Source: an uncultured Clostridia bacterium (lineage in GTDB: Bacteria; Bacillota; Clostridia; Oscillospirales; Acutalibacteraceae). From it: DNA of 16,532 nucleotides. The position numbers and the translations under genes are program-made. The stretch's first letter is position 1. Each line of letters opens with the position of its first letter. The stretch lies in assembly GCA_937901145.1 (NCBI GenBank), contig CALCHE010000104.1, positions 1 through 16,532 of the forward strand. The letters are read 5' to 3'. Below, in pieces: positions 1 through 8,422 of the stretch. The notes below the pieces were generated by a model that was not told where the DNA came from, did no database searches, and saw only the letters and a program-made list of their open reading frames with translations.

Positions 1-55
1 CGAACCCACACGACCAGCTTGGAAGGCTGGGATTCTACCATTGAACTACACCCGC
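1..55 (-). tRNA. tRNA-Gly (anticodon TCC), 3' end cut by window edge
   Basis: Read on the minus strand, the gene starts with GCGGGTGTAG at position 55. It shows a D arm, then an anticodon stem CCAGC/GCTGG closing the seven-base loop CTTCCAA, which puts TCC in the anticodon position. The T arm begins (GGGTTCG) and is cut by the window edge, so the acceptor 3' strand is missing. A perfect consensus promoter lies 21 bases upstream (76-104). This tRNA would read glycine GGA/GGG codons. Confidence 0.93.
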
Positions 56-75
56 GAACCGATGCAACGTTGACT

Positions 76-104
76 ATTATATACAATCAACGCTGCATTG
101 TCAA
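76..104 (-). promoter_or_regulatory. Sigma-A promoter of tRNA-Gly, overlapped by an inverted repeat
   Basis: On the minus strand a perfect -35 box TTGACA (99-104) and a perfect -10 box TATAAT (76-81) are separated by 17 bases. Transcription would start near 69, about 14 bases before the tRNA. A 13-base inverted repeat (61-73 and 87-99, one A/C mismatch plus one G/T pair) covers the spacer and the expected start region and encloses the -10 box. It could be an operator or a fortuitous palindrome. Confidence 0.85.
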
Positions 105-133
105 GTGTTTTTTGAAAATTAAATGAAAAATTT

Positions 134-2446
134 TTATATGTGAGAAAGAACCAATTTATCGTCACTTACTTCAACGGCGATGGCACTTACAGGACTGTCA
201 GCATTATCGATAATGATGTTTGCGATGCCGTCCTCTATCTCCTTACGGATGAGAGTTCTGAGGTCTCTTGCCCCTCTGGATCCACCCTCGGACTTAGAAG
301 CAAGATAATCGTTTACATCGGCTGTCCATTTGAAATCAATAGACTTTTCGCTCAGTGAACCCTTAAGCTCAGATAAAAGAAGCTCGGAGATTTTTCTGTA
401 ATCGTCTACAGTGAGAGAATTGAATACAGCCACCTCGTCTACTCTGCCGATAAACTCGGGACGCAGAAAATCGGAAAGTGCCTTCATTACCTTATCTTTA
501 GTAGCCTCTCCCTTATCCTTGCCGAAGCCGATAGAACTGCCCTTTCTTTCACTGCCTGCATTTGAGGTCATAATAATAACAGTGTTTTCAAAGTTTACGG
601 TTCTGCCCTGAGCATCGGTAATTCTGCCTTCGTCAAGAATCTGAAGAAGGATGTTCATTACGTCGGGATGTGCTTTTTCTATTTCATCGAAGAGAATGAC
701 ACTGTAAGGCTTTCTTCTTACCTTTTCCGTAAGCTGTCCTGCTTCATCATAGCCTACATACCCCGGGGGTGAGCCGATAATACGGGAAACGCTGTGCTTC
801 TCCATAAATTCACTCATATCAAGTCTGATAAGAGTTTCGGGAGTAGAGAAAAGCTCAGTGGAAAGCTGCTTTACAAGCTCAGTTTTACCTACACCTGTGG
901 GACCTACGAAGATAAATGATGCAGGTCTGCGGCGGGGGCTTATCTGCACTCTGTTACGCTTGATAGCGGCAGCTACTGCCTTAATGGCATCGTCCTGACC
1001 TATAACCTTGCTTCTTAGCTTATCCTCGAGACCTGAAAGCTTTTTGAGATCGCTCTCGATTATCTTGGATGAGGGAACGCCTGTCCACAGCTCGATAACC
1101 TTAGCTATATCTGTTTCTGTTACAGCATTATCGTTGGCCGCATCGGTAAGTGAAGACATATCGCTTTCACATTTGACGATTTCAGCCTTTATTTTAGCTA
1201 TCGCCTCATAGTCAACCGTATCTGACTCGTTCATCAGATCCTCTTCGTCTTCCTTAAGCTCGGAAAGCTTCCTTTCGCTGATTTCAAGGTCGCTGATAGC
1301 CTTGTTTCTGAGGTTAGCACAGGTGCATGCCTCATCTAAAAGGTCGATAGCCTTGTCGGGAAGGAATCGGTCTGTGATGTATCTTTCGGAAAGTACCACA
1401 GCCTTTTTAACGAGCTCGTCTGAAATTCTGACTCTGTGGTAGCCTTCGTAGTATTTCTTTATACCTAAAAGGATTTCCGTGGCATCTGCAATGGAGGGCT
1501 CGTCAATTTTTACGGGCTGGAAGCGTCTTTCGAGTGCGGCATCCTTTTCGATATTTTTTCTGTATTCAGTGAAGGTTGTAGCACCGACTACCTGAATTTC
1601 ACCGCGTGAAAGAGCAGGCTTGAGGATGTTTGCCGCATTCATTGAGCCTTCCGCATCACCTGTACCTACGAGATTATGAACCTCATCGATGAAAAGAATG
1701 ATATTTCCGTTATATTTAACCTCGTCAACAAGATTCTTTATACGGCTTTCGAACTGACCTCTGAACTGAGTTCCTGCCACGAGTGCAGTAAGGTCGAGAA
1801 GATGTATTTCCTTGTCAGCGAGCTTGGCAGGAACCTTACCCTCAGCGATTTTCTGCGCAAGTGCTTCGGCTATAGCAGTTTTACCTACACCGGGTTCACC
1901 GATAAGGCAAGGATTATTTTTAGAACGTCTGCAGAGAATCTGAACCACTCTTTCCAGTTCCTTATCTCTGCCGATAATGTTATCTATTTTACCGCTTTTA
2001 GCTTTTTCTGTAAGATCAGTACAGTAAAGAGAAAGGAATTTGCGCTTCTTTTCCTTATGTCTGTTTCTCTTTTTACCGTTCCCCTTCTGTTCTGCGGGAG
2101 CGGGCGCAGATTTACTCAGGCTTTCTCCGCCCTCGTTCTTCACTGTAAGGCTGTTAGCAAGATCGCCGAAAAGGCCCTGCATAAAGGGCATAGTCGGTGA
2201 ACCGCCTGCTTCGAAGCCTCCGTCCTCGTCTGTTTCGGGGAACATACTGGAAAACTGCTCACTGATGGAATCCACATCCTCCTCGGTAATACCCATACTC
2301 TCCATCATCTGCTTGATGGGGCCGATGTTCATTTCCATAGCACAGTTCAGGCAAAGACCCTCGGGTACGGTTTTGCCGTCAATGATTTTCGAAATAAATA
2401 TGACTGCAGGACGCTTTTTACATCTGCTGCAAGTAACCTTTTTCAT
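134..2446 (-). CDS. clpE: ClpE-like AAA+ unfoldase (Clp protease ATP-binding subunit) with N-terminal zinc finger
   Basis: This is a two-ring AAA+ chaperone of 770 residues that would unfold proteins and feed them to ClpP in the cytosol. The N-terminus carries a treble-clef-like zinc site (C6, C9, C32, C35) as in ClpE and McsA, followed by a flexible charged linker (about 40-135). NBD1 has Walker A GEPGVGKT (183-190) and Walker B ILFIDE (250-255). NBD2 has Walker A GPTGVGKT (515-522) and Walker B ILFDE (584-588). A charged coil (about 383-430) sits between them, where ClpE has its UVR domain. The IGF tripeptide at 639-641 is the family's ClpP-docking loop. The repeated Clp N domain of ClpA/ClpC is absent, so ClpE fits better than ClpC. 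No good Shine-Dalgarno site precedes the ATG, but the zinc finger starting at residue 6 supports this start. No CtsR-type operator is visible upstream. Confidence 0.9.
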   Translation of the reverse strand: MKKVTCSRCKKRPAVIFISKIIDGKTVPEGLCLNCAMEMNIGPIKQMMESMGITEEDVDSISEQFSSMFPETDEDGGFEAGGSPTMPFMQGLFGDLANSLTVKNEGGESLSKSAPAPAEQKGNGKKRNRHKEKKRKFLSLYCTDLTEKAKSGKIDNIIGRDKELERVVQILCRRSKNNPCLIGEPGVGKTAIAEALAQKIAEGKVPAKLADKEIHLLDLTALVAGTQFRGQFESRIKNLVDEVKYNGNIILFIDEVHNLVGTGDAEGSMNAANILKPALSRGEIQVVGATTFTEYRKNIEKDAALERRFQPVKIDEPSIADATEILLGIKKYYEGYHRVRISDELVKKAVVLSERYITDRFLPDKAIDLLDEACTCANLRNKAISDLEISERKLSELKEDEEDLMNESDTVDYEAIAKIKAEIVKCESDMSSLTDAANDNAVTETDIAKVIELWTGVPSSKIIESDLKKLSGLEDKLRSKVIGQDDAIKAVAAAIKRNRVQISPRRRPASFIFVGPTGVGKTELVKQLSTELFSTPETLIRLDMSEFMEKHSVSRIIGSPPGYVGYDEAGQLTEKVRRKPYSVILFDEIEKAHPDVMNILLQILDEGRITDAQGRTVNFENTVIIMTSNAGSERKGSSIGFGKDKGEATKDKVMKALSDFLRPEFIGRVDEVAVFNSLTVDDYRKISELLLSELKGSLSEKSIDFKWTADVNDYLASKSEGGSRGARDLRTLIRKEIEDGIANIIIDNADSPVSAIAVEVSDDKLVLSHI

Positions 2447-2459
2447 TTATAAATGCCAT

Positions 2460-2480
2460 AAGACTGTAGGAAACAGTCTT
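2460..2480 (-). other. Stem-loop in the pgsA-clpE gap
   Basis: A 7-bp inverted repeat AAGACTG (2460-2466) and CAGTCTT (2474-2480) with a 7-base loop lies 13 bases upstream of the clpE start codon. On the minus strand no T run follows it, so it is not an intrinsic terminator of pgsA. Placed between pgsA and a clpE start lacking a clear Shine-Dalgarno site, it may affect clpE translation or mRNA processing. That role is inference. Confidence 0.45.
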
Positions 2481-2505
2481 TCCTTTCCTGAGAATTTACC
2501 TGATT

Positions 2506-3126
2506 TTACGCCTCGTTTTCCTTAGAAAATCTTTCCTTGAACTGTCTGAAGGTTTCAGGCATATAGCTTGCGAAAGCTACGATGGTCATAATAGCACAGA
2601 TAACGATAATAGCACCTGTGATGATATTCGGAAGAACGAAATACTGACTGAATGCGCCTACCTCGGGACCGAAAAGCAGGATAACAACCATACCTACATA
2701 GAAGCATACAGTAGCAAGCTTGCCGTAAATTTCAGCAGCACCGGGTCTGATGCCTAAAAGAAGCATAACGAGACCGCCGATGAGCATAATAGCTTCTTTG
2801 GCAAGAAAAACGATAAACACATAACCGAAAGCCTTCATAAAGGAATTATCGGAACCGAGGAATTCAATAAGAAGAATAACGGCTATAGTAATCTGCTGCA
2901 CCTTATCAGCCACAGGGTCGAGAATCTTACCGAGAGCGCTTACCTGATTGAACTTTCTGGCTATCTGACCGTCAAAAGTGTCAGAGAGAGCAGAGACAGC
3001 GAGAATAATAACTGCAGGGATTTTCATATCACTTATGAAAAGATAAGCAATTACGGGAGTAAGTAAAATTCGTGTCAGTGACAAGAAATTAGGAATAGTT
3101 AAACTGCCTTTAAATAAATCTTTCAT
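2506..3126 (-). CDS. pgsA: CDP-diacylglycerol--glycerol-3-phosphate 3-phosphatidyltransferase
   Basis: This is an integral membrane enzyme of 206 residues that transfers the phosphatidyl group of CDP-diacylglycerol to glycerol-3-phosphate, the committed step to phosphatidylglycerol and cardiolipin. The CDP-alcohol phosphatidyltransferase signature is complete: D49, D52-G53, A56-R57, G66, D70 and D74, in the spacing DxxDGxxAR-x8-GxxxDxxxD. Several hydrophobic helices follow (about 80-105, 112-128, 135-155, 165-190), as expected for the family. The start ATG is preceded by GTGAGG at a 9-base distance. The gene begins 20 bases after cvpA and is probably co-transcribed with it from the promoter at 3888-3916. 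The family also includes other CDP-alcohol transferases, but length and the N-terminal IPNFLSLTRI segment favour PgsA. Confidence 0.93.
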   Translation of the reverse strand: MKDLFKGSLTIPNFLSLTRILLTPVIAYLFISDMKIPAVIILAVSALSDTFDGQIARKFNQVSALGKILDPVADKVQQITIAVILLIEFLGSDNSFMKAFGYVFIVFLAKEAIMLIGGLVMLLLGIRPGAAEIYGKLATVCFYVGMVVILLFGPEVGAFSQYFVLPNIITGAIIVICAIMTIVAFASYMPETFRQFKERFSKENEA

Positions 3127-3146
3127 TTTATTTTACCTCACTTTTA

Positions 3147-3857
3147 TTATTTTAATACTGCGCCGCTGAGTGACGACATCAGATTCTGTACGGATGAAAC
3201 TATTACTGAATTATTTACAGCCTCGATAATGCTTTCATTACCGATGAAGCTTACCACAGTACCGATCAACATAGAAAGAATAACAGCTGTGAGTAATCCT
3301 CTGAGAATACCGATAACTATTCCGAGACTTTTATTCAGACTCTTCACTACCGGGATTTTCTTGATAATAAAATCGAGAAGCTTTACTACGATTTTAAGCA
3401 CAAAGGTAAGAACCACGGCCAGAATTACGAAAAGCACAAACTGGATAATAGCAGTACCTACGGGTCCTACTATGTTTTCCATAATGTTATCGACCAGATT
3501 ACCCTGTGCCAGCTCGGAGGAGGATACCTTTTCGAGTATGGCCTGTTTGTCGATTCCGATAAGATTCATAATTCCGCTGAAGGAGTCGGGAATAGAGTTA
3601 ATGGCACTTTCTACCTGTGCACCGTAATCAGTAGTACCTACAGTGCCGAGACTTTTGGTGAGAGTTGCCTTCGCAGGCTCCTTTATGAACATCTCGAAGC
3701 CCTGAGGCGCAAAGGATGATGAAATCACACGGGCTGCAATAACGGAAATCAGAGTTCCGATGAGATCAAAGAGACTTTTGAAAAAGCCTTTTTTGTAGGA
3801 AATGATGACCGTTAAAAGGAATATCGCAATAATAATTATATCAACTATGTATGTCAT
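3147..3857 (-). CDS. CvpA family membrane protein
   Basis: This protein of 236 residues has hydrophobic segments at about 3-20, 28-48, 133-158 and 177-205, separated by an extracytoplasmic-looking loop of about 80 residues. The opening, an Ile-rich first helix followed by SYKKGFFKSLFDLIG, matches the CvpA (colicin V production) family, in which a short first helix and an RG/KG turn precede the second. The molecular function in Firmicutes is not settled. An AGGAGG site lies six bases before the ATG, with a strong sigma-A promoter just upstream, so this gene heads the cvpA-pgsA(-clpE) unit. The long loop between helices 2 and 3 is larger than in enterobacterial CvpA (about 160 residues in total) but is common in Clostridia. 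Confidence 0.78.
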   Translation of the reverse strand: MTYIVDIIIIAIFLLTVIISYKKGFFKSLFDLIGTLISVIAARVISSSFAPQGFEMFIKEPAKATLTKSLGTVGTTDYGAQVESAINSIPDSFSGIMNLIGIDKQAILEKVSSSELAQGNLVDNIMENIVGPVGTAIIQFVLFVILAVVLTFVLKIVVKLLDFIIKKIPVVKSLNKSLGIVIGILRGLLTAVILSMLIGTVVSFIGNESIIEAVNNSVIVSSVQNLMSSLSGAVLK

Positions 3858-3887
3858 TAAATGCCTCCTGAGAGAAGAATTTCTGAT

Positions 3888-3916
3888 ATTGTATCATAAA
3901 AACCTTAAATAGGCAA
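3888..3916 (-). promoter_or_regulatory. Sigma-A promoter of cvpA-pgsA
   Basis: On the minus strand, -35 TTGCCT (3911-3916) and -10 TACAAT (3888-3893) have a 17-base spacer. The AGGAGG ribosome site of cvpA is at 3864-3869 and its ATG at 3857. The promoter lies in the only sizeable gap (67 bases) between the preceding gene and cvpA, which separates the two transcription units. No convincing terminator hairpin is seen in the same gap. Confidence 0.8.
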
Positions 3917-3924
3917 TAGAAATA

Positions 3925-5124
3925 TCAACTGTTTATATCAATATGACCTGTCGAGTGATAATAAAGTCTGCTTTTGCAGATCACCAGCCCTTCCCCGGAA
4001 ATTTCCTTGGTGCCGACCTTCTCGAATGTGCCGTCAGACAAGGATTCATATATTGCCGCATCAGTAAGGACATAGACCTTTTTTCCGCGGCAGATAACAT
4101 CAACGACCTCTTCGTCGATGAAACCTACATAAGATATAACGTTGTTTTTATTGTAAACCGTTATTTCCTTAGTGCTGAATGAGCCTATCTTATCGTTTAC
4201 AATAACAGTATTGCCGCTCTTATCACAGGCAAAATTACTTATATTTGAGGGATAGAGAACCTTTTCCTCGGTAATACCGCTTCTTCTGATATCGAAAACG
4301 GTTCTGGAATTATTGCAGGTAGCTATAGCCTTTCTGCCGGAAAGAGCCACATCAATTACTGCTCCGTCCTTTACTGTCATTTCCTGAACATCCTCATCGG
4401 AATATATGTCAAGAAGATAAAGCTTAGAATAAATCTGACCCTCCAGAGAGCCGATAGCACCGCAGAGAATTTCTCTGCTGTCCTCGGACAGATCGACGCT
4501 TACACCGTATTCCTCGGCACACGCCCAGATGTAAAGAACCTTACCTCTTTTATCCGTAAGTGTAACACGACAGGCTGAGTCGTCACTTTTGGTTACAAAA
4601 GCCACGTCACCTCTGTTGTTTATTTTAGCGGTTATGATATGCTTTTTGTTTTCCGTTTCACCCTCATAAATAACACCTTTTTCATTGAAGATAAAATATT
4701 TGGATGAGGCTCTGTCGTAAACGAGACCGTATTTTTCACTGACAGTCATATCAGGCTTTGAAAAGGTGAAAACATGATTATACTTCACATTACCTCTGTC
4801 AGAAACACAGGTCAGAATCTTTTTACCGAGAAGGAAAATTTTCGAAGAAAAGGATTCCGCTCTGCTTATATCATTATTAGAGAATGTAACGGGAAAGCCC
4901 ATTTCATCGGAGCTGACTGTAGATAAAAGCTCTCTGTTTTCTGAAGAAAACTTTCCATCATCGATTACTTTATCCGACGAAAAAGCTATCCCCGCGAGAA
5001 TTATCACCGCTACCGTAAGCAGCACCGCACCGACAAGAATAAATTTACTGTCCGAGCCTTTCTTTTTAGCTTTTCTTTTCACAGGCCCGTTTTTTTTCTG
5101 AGTTTTATTGTTTGCCTTGTTCAT
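3925..5124 (-). CDS. DUF5711-like membrane-anchored protein of unknown function
   Basis: This protein of 399 residues has a very basic cytoplasmic N-terminus (residues 1-27, many Lys/Arg), one transmembrane helix (about 28-48) and a long extracytoplasmic domain. That domain consists of alternating short beta-type segments with recurring patterns such as KKILTCVSDRGNVKY, NNRGDVAFVTKSDDS and KSGNTVIVNDKIGS, which suggests a beta-propeller fold. I recognise the layout as resembling the Clostridia family DUF5711, from memory only. There is no signal peptidase site, so it should stay anchored. A GGGAGAA ribosome site precedes the ATG, 14 bases after the truA stop, making it the last gene of the ruvC-to-truA operon. 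Its function is unknown; the propeller-like domain would suit envelope sensing or scaffolding, which is inference. Confidence 0.72.
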   Translation of the reverse strand: MNKANNKTQKKNGPVKRKAKKKGSDSKFILVGAVLLTVAVIILAGIAFSSDKVIDDGKFSSENRELLSTVSSDEMGFPVTFSNNDISRAESFSSKIFLLGKKILTCVSDRGNVKYNHVFTFSKPDMTVSEKYGLVYDRASSKYFIFNEKGVIYEGETENKKHIITAKINNRGDVAFVTKSDDSACRVTLTDKRGKVLYIWACAEEYGVSVDLSEDSREILCGAIGSLEGQIYSKLYLLDIYSDEDVQEMTVKDGAVIDVALSGRKAIATCNNSRTVFDIRRSGITEEKVLYPSNISNFACDKSGNTVIVNDKIGSFSTKEITVYNKNNVISYVGFIDEEVVDVICRGKKVYVLTDAAIYESLSDGTFEKVGTKEISGEGLVICKSRLYYHSTGHIDINS

Positions 5125-5138
5125 AATATTCTCCCATA

Positions 5139-5876
5139 TCAGTAAAAGACCTTATTGAGATAGAGACCCTCAGGTCTGACAGTTATTCCCGCTCTTATTC
5201 TGTCTTTGGAAAGAATAATGTCAGGGATAGTGTCCTTTTCTATTTTACCGTTATTTATATAAAGAAGGGTTCCGACCATAATGCGGACCATATTGTAAAG
5301 AAATCCGTCACCTGTTACCGAAAAGATAACCAGGTCACCCTCTCTTTTAACCGAGAAATCCTTAATGGTTCTCACTGTATCCTTTACTATGCTTCCTGCG
5401 GCACAGAAGGCGGCGAAATCGTGAGTGCCGATAAAATCCTTCGCCTGTCTGTCCAGAAGCCCGGCATCAAGCTCATAGGGATAAAAGAGAGAATACCTGT
5501 TCATAAAGGGATTTCCCCTTTTACCGTTCCACACCTTATATATATACTCTTTGCCCTTACAGTCGAAACGCGCGTGAAAGTCAATATCTGCATACTCACA
5601 GCCGAAAACGCGGATATCATCGGGAAGCTGAGAATTCATTCCCAGGATGATTTTTTCCTCTGCCCTGTCACCGTCAAATCGGAAATTACAGCAGAACTCA
5701 TTGGCGTGTACACCGCTGTCGGTACGGCTGCAGCCGTTTACGGAAATTTTCTGAGCGAAGATTTTTTCAGCCGCCTTAGTCACACACTCCTGAACGGTAA
5801 CAGCATTCTCCTGCATCTGCCAGCCGTGATAATCTGTTCCGTCATAAGCAAGGAGAAGTTTAACATTTTTTTCCAT
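5139..5876 (-). CDS. truA: tRNA pseudouridine(38-40) synthase TruA
   Basis: This protein of 245 residues converts uridines 38-40 in the anticodon stem-loop of many tRNAs to pseudouridine. The N-terminal LLLAYDGTDYHGWQ is typical. The catalytic motif CSRTDSGVHA (49-58) contains the nucleophilic aspartate D53. The KGKEYIYKVWN and GDGFLYNMVRIMVGTLL segments are the second-half TruA signatures. Length is normal for the family. The gene starts one base after the ecfT stop, consistent with translational coupling, and the ecfA1-ecfA2-ecfT-truA order is conserved in Firmicutes. Confidence 0.97.
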   Translation of the reverse strand: MEKNVKLLLAYDGTDYHGWQMQENAVTVQECVTKAAEKIFAQKISVNGCSRTDSGVHANEFCCNFRFDGDRAEEKIILGMNSQLPDDIRVFGCEYADIDFHARFDCKGKEYIYKVWNGKRGNPFMNRYSLFYPYELDAGLLDRQAKDFIGTHDFAAFCAAGSIVKDTVRTIKDFSVKREGDLVIFSVTGDGFLYNMVRIMVGTLLYINNGKIEKDTIPDIILSKDRIRAGITVRPEGLYLNKVFY

Positions 5877-5877
5877 T

Positions 5878-6693
5878 TTAAATTACCACACCGAAATATT
5901 TATTTATCAGTATAACACCCGCAAGTCCTGCAATAAACAGGAACAGTGATGCGAAATCCGAAGCTTTAAGCTTCATCTGTTTCATTCGTGTTCTGCCCTC
6001 TCCGCCTGTGTAGCATCGGCAGTTCATAGCAAATGCGAGCTCGTAGGCCCGTCTGAAGGCTGAAACGAAAAGAGGTATAAGCACAGGAACGAGAGCTTTC
6101 GCTCTGTCGGTGAAGCTGCCGTTTTCGAAGTCGGCTCCTCTCGCCTTCTGAGCGTTCATTATACGCTCGATTTCCTCGATAAGAGTGGGAATGAAACGAA
6201 GTGCCAGAGTCATCATCATAGCAAGTGTATGCACCTGAATGTGAAAAATTTTAAGGGGTGAAAGAAGCTTTTCGATAGCATCGGTAAGCATCGTCGGTAC
6301 TGTAGTATAGGTGAGAATGGAGCTTGACATAATAAGCAGAACTATTCTCACAGCCATAAACAGAGCCGTAAACACACCCTTGGATGTAATAGTTACAAAG
6401 CCGAGTGAAAGAAGCTCTTCTCCGCCGCCGATATAGAAAATATTGATAACGGCTGTGAAAAGCACTATGGGAATTATAGGCCTCAGAGATTTAAAAAACA
6501 TTCTGAAAGGTACCTTTGAAACAGCTATGGATACTGTCAGAAAAACACCTGTCAGTAAAAGAGCAAGAAAGTTTTTGCACATAAAAATCATCACAATGAA
6601 AAGCACCGTAATGAGGATTTTTATGCGGGGATCCATTTTATGAACGAAGGAATCACCCTTATAGTACTGACCTATAGTAATATCGGTAATCAT
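5878..6693 (-). CDS. ecfT: ECF transporter transmembrane coupling protein EcfT
   Basis: This membrane protein of 271 residues couples the EcfA1/EcfA2 ATPases to exchangeable substrate-binding S components for vitamin or metal uptake. The N-terminal YYKGDSFVHKMDPRIKI segment is a family hallmark, followed by hydrophobic helices (about 26-58, 70-88, 107-130, 155-170) and a final helix (about 246-266). The first coupling motif ARG is at 184-186. The second, normally x-R-G/C-Y, reads NCRCY (224-228). The gene overlaps the ecfA2 stop by four bases. No S-component gene is in this window, so this is the shared (group II) arrangement, with S components expected elsewhere. Confidence 0.95.
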   Translation of the reverse strand: MITDITIGQYYKGDSFVHKMDPRIKILITVLFIVMIFMCKNFLALLLTGVFLTVSIAVSKVPFRMFFKSLRPIIPIVLFTAVINIFYIGGGEELLSLGFVTITSKGVFTALFMAVRIVLLIMSSSILTYTTVPTMLTDAIEKLLSPLKIFHIQVHTLAMMMTLALRFIPTLIEEIERIMNAQKARGADFENGSFTDRAKALVPVLIPLFVSAFRRAYELAFAMNCRCYTGGEGRTRMKQMKLKASDFASLFLFIAGLAGVILINKYFGVVI

Positions 6694-7559
6694 TCGCCTT
6701 CCCCCCCTTTCAGCAGAGATAAAAGCTCATCTCTCGCTTTTTCGAGAGTGTAAATATCTGTGTTCACATCATAGCCGTTTTCCTTGAGCTTAAGGAAAAG
6801 AGAGGTGAGAACAGGGATATTAAGTCCCATATTTTTAAGCTCCTCACTGTGTGAGAAAACAGCATCCACAGTATCGTAATATGCGAGTCTCGACTCATTC
6901 ATAACGAGAACCTTAGTGGCTATTTTCGAAATATCCTCCATACTGTGAGAAACCACAAGCACTGTACTTCCTGTATTTTTTCTATAGTCGCTGATGAATG
7001 AAAGGACCGTATCTCTTCCCTTAGGGTCAAGACCTGCACAGGGCTCATCCAGAATCAGAACATCGGGCTCCATAGCCATTACACCTGCGATGGCCACTCT
7101 CCTCTTTTCACCGCCCGAAAGGTCGAAGGGCGATTTGTCAAGATAGGATTCATCGAGACCTACGAATTTAATTACACTTCTGACTCTGCGGTCGATTTCA
7201 TTTTCGTCGAGCTTCATATTATTAGGACCGAAGGCTATATCCTTATACACGGTTTCCTCGAAAAGCTGATATTCGGGATACTGAAAGCAGATACCCACAC
7301 GGAAACGGACATTACGGATTTTGCTTTTGTCAGCCCATATATCCTTACCGTCTAAAAGAACTGTGCCCGATGTACCCTTTAAAAGACCGTTAAAATGCTG
7401 AATAAGGGTGCTTTTACCTGAGCCTGTGTGGCCGATAATGCCCACAAGCTCACCCTTTTCGATTTTAAGGCTTATGTCCCTGATGGCATCCACCTGGGAT
7501 GTGGTACCCTTGGAATAAACATGGGTAAGGTTTTTCGTTTCTAAAATTGAAATGCTCAA
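6690..7559 (-). CDS. ecfA2: ECF transporter ATPase EcfA2
   Basis: This ABC ATPase of 289 residues is one of the two ATPases of the energy-coupling module. Walker A GHTGSGKST is at 43-51, the Q-loop in CFQYPEYQ, the signature LSGGE at 147-151, Walker B VLILDEP at 167-173 and the switch histidine at H205. The signature ends in E rather than Q, and the FQYPEYQLFEETV segment is typical of EcfA2 as opposed to EcfA1. It overlaps both neighbours by four bases (ATGA-type overlaps), so the three subunits are translationally coupled. The A2 assignment follows from these sequence traits and from gene order, the second ATPase gene in the operon. Confidence 0.95.
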   Translation of the reverse strand: MSISILETKNLTHVYSKGTTSQVDAIRDISLKIEKGELVGIIGHTGSGKSTLIQHFNGLLKGTSGTVLLDGKDIWADKSKIRNVRFRVGICFQYPEYQLFEETVYKDIAFGPNNMKLDENEIDRRVRSVIKFVGLDESYLDKSPFDLSGGEKRRVAIAGVMAMEPDVLILDEPCAGLDPKGRDTVLSFISDYRKNTGSTVLVVSHSMEDISKIATKVLVMNESRLAYYDTVDAVFSHSEELKNMGLNIPVLTSLFLKLKENGYDVNTDIYTLEKARDELLSLLKGGEGE

Positions 7560-8413
7560 TTTTTTTCCTCCGTGAGTTTAAGTATATATGAATACAGCTC
7601 GTCAATATCAAGTATATCCTCGGGTAAATCTATACCCTTTTCTATCAGTAAATGAGTAAGCTCAGTGGCTTCGGGCACATCAAGTCCGATTCTTTTCAGA
7701 GTGTCTATATTAACGAAGACCTCCTTGGGTCTTCCGTCAAGGATGATTTTACCCTTGTCCATTACGATGACACGGTCAGCCTTCACAGCCTCGTCCATAT
7801 AATGAGTGATGAAAATTACGGTAATGCCGTACTCCTCGTTAAGTCTTTTTACAGTAGCCATAACCTCACGGCGTCCTCTCGGGTCGAGCATAGCCGTAGG
7901 CTCATCGAGCACGATACAGTCAGGCTTCATAGCGATGATACCCGCTATAGCCACTCTCTGCTTCTGACCGCCCGAAAGCTTGTGCGGCTCGAAGGTGCGG
8001 AACTCATACATTCCGACATTCTTAAGTGCTTCGTCCACTCTTTTTCTTATCTCAGAGGGCTCTACACCTAAATTTTCAGGCCCGAATGCCACATCATCCT
8101 CCACAATGGTAGCTACTATCTGGTTATCGGGGTTCTGGAAAACCATACCCACTCTCTGTCTTATGTCATAAATTCTGTCTTCGTCAGCAGTATCGATACC
8201 GTCAATATAAACCTTGCCCTGCTGAGGAACTAAAATAGCGTTACAGAGCTTGGCTAAAGTGGATTTTCCGCAGCCGTTATGGCCTAAAACTGCGACAAAA
8301 TCCCCCTTTTCGATTTTAAGATTCATATTTTCGATAACATTCTCCGCTCTGAGGCTTTCTTCCTCTTCCTCATAGGAGAAGGATACGCCTTCGAATTCAA
8401 TAAAGCTTTTCAT
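7556..8413 (-). CDS. ecfA1: ECF transporter ATPase EcfA1
   Basis: This ABC ATPase of 285 residues is the first of the pair. Walker A GHNGCGKST is at 44-52, the Q-loop FQNPDNQ around 92-98, the signature LSGGQ at 146-150, Walker B CIVLDEP at 166-172 and the switch histidine at H204. The FQNPDNQIVATIVEDDVAFGPENLG stretch is characteristic of EcfA1. A C-terminal acidic helical extension of about 40 residues fits the family. A GAGG ribosome site lies five bases before the ATG, nine bases after the methyltransferase stop. Confidence 0.95.
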   Translation of the reverse strand: MKSFIEFEGVSFSYEEEEESLRAENVIENMNLKIEKGDFVAVLGHNGCGKSTLAKLCNAILVPQQGKVYIDGIDTADEDRIYDIRQRVGMVFQNPDNQIVATIVEDDVAFGPENLGVEPSEIRKRVDEALKNVGMYEFRTFEPHKLSGGQKQRVAIAGIIAMKPDCIVLDEPTAMLDPRGRREVMATVKRLNEEYGITVIFITHYMDEAVKADRVIVMDKGKIILDGRPKEVFVNIDTLKRIGLDVPEATELTHLLIEKGIDLPEDILDIDELYSYILKLTEEKN

Positions 8414-8422
8414 AATTACCTC

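Noticed and set aside
1676..2200. Open frame of about 174 codons on the plus strand opposite clpE (likewise 5421-5915 opposite truA)
   Set aside because: The opposite strand codes for a highly conserved protein, no family pattern is seen in these frames, and such antisense frames are common in this codon usage.
2447..2505. CtsR operator upstream of clpE
   Set aside because: I looked for tandem GGTCAAA-type heptamers and found none.
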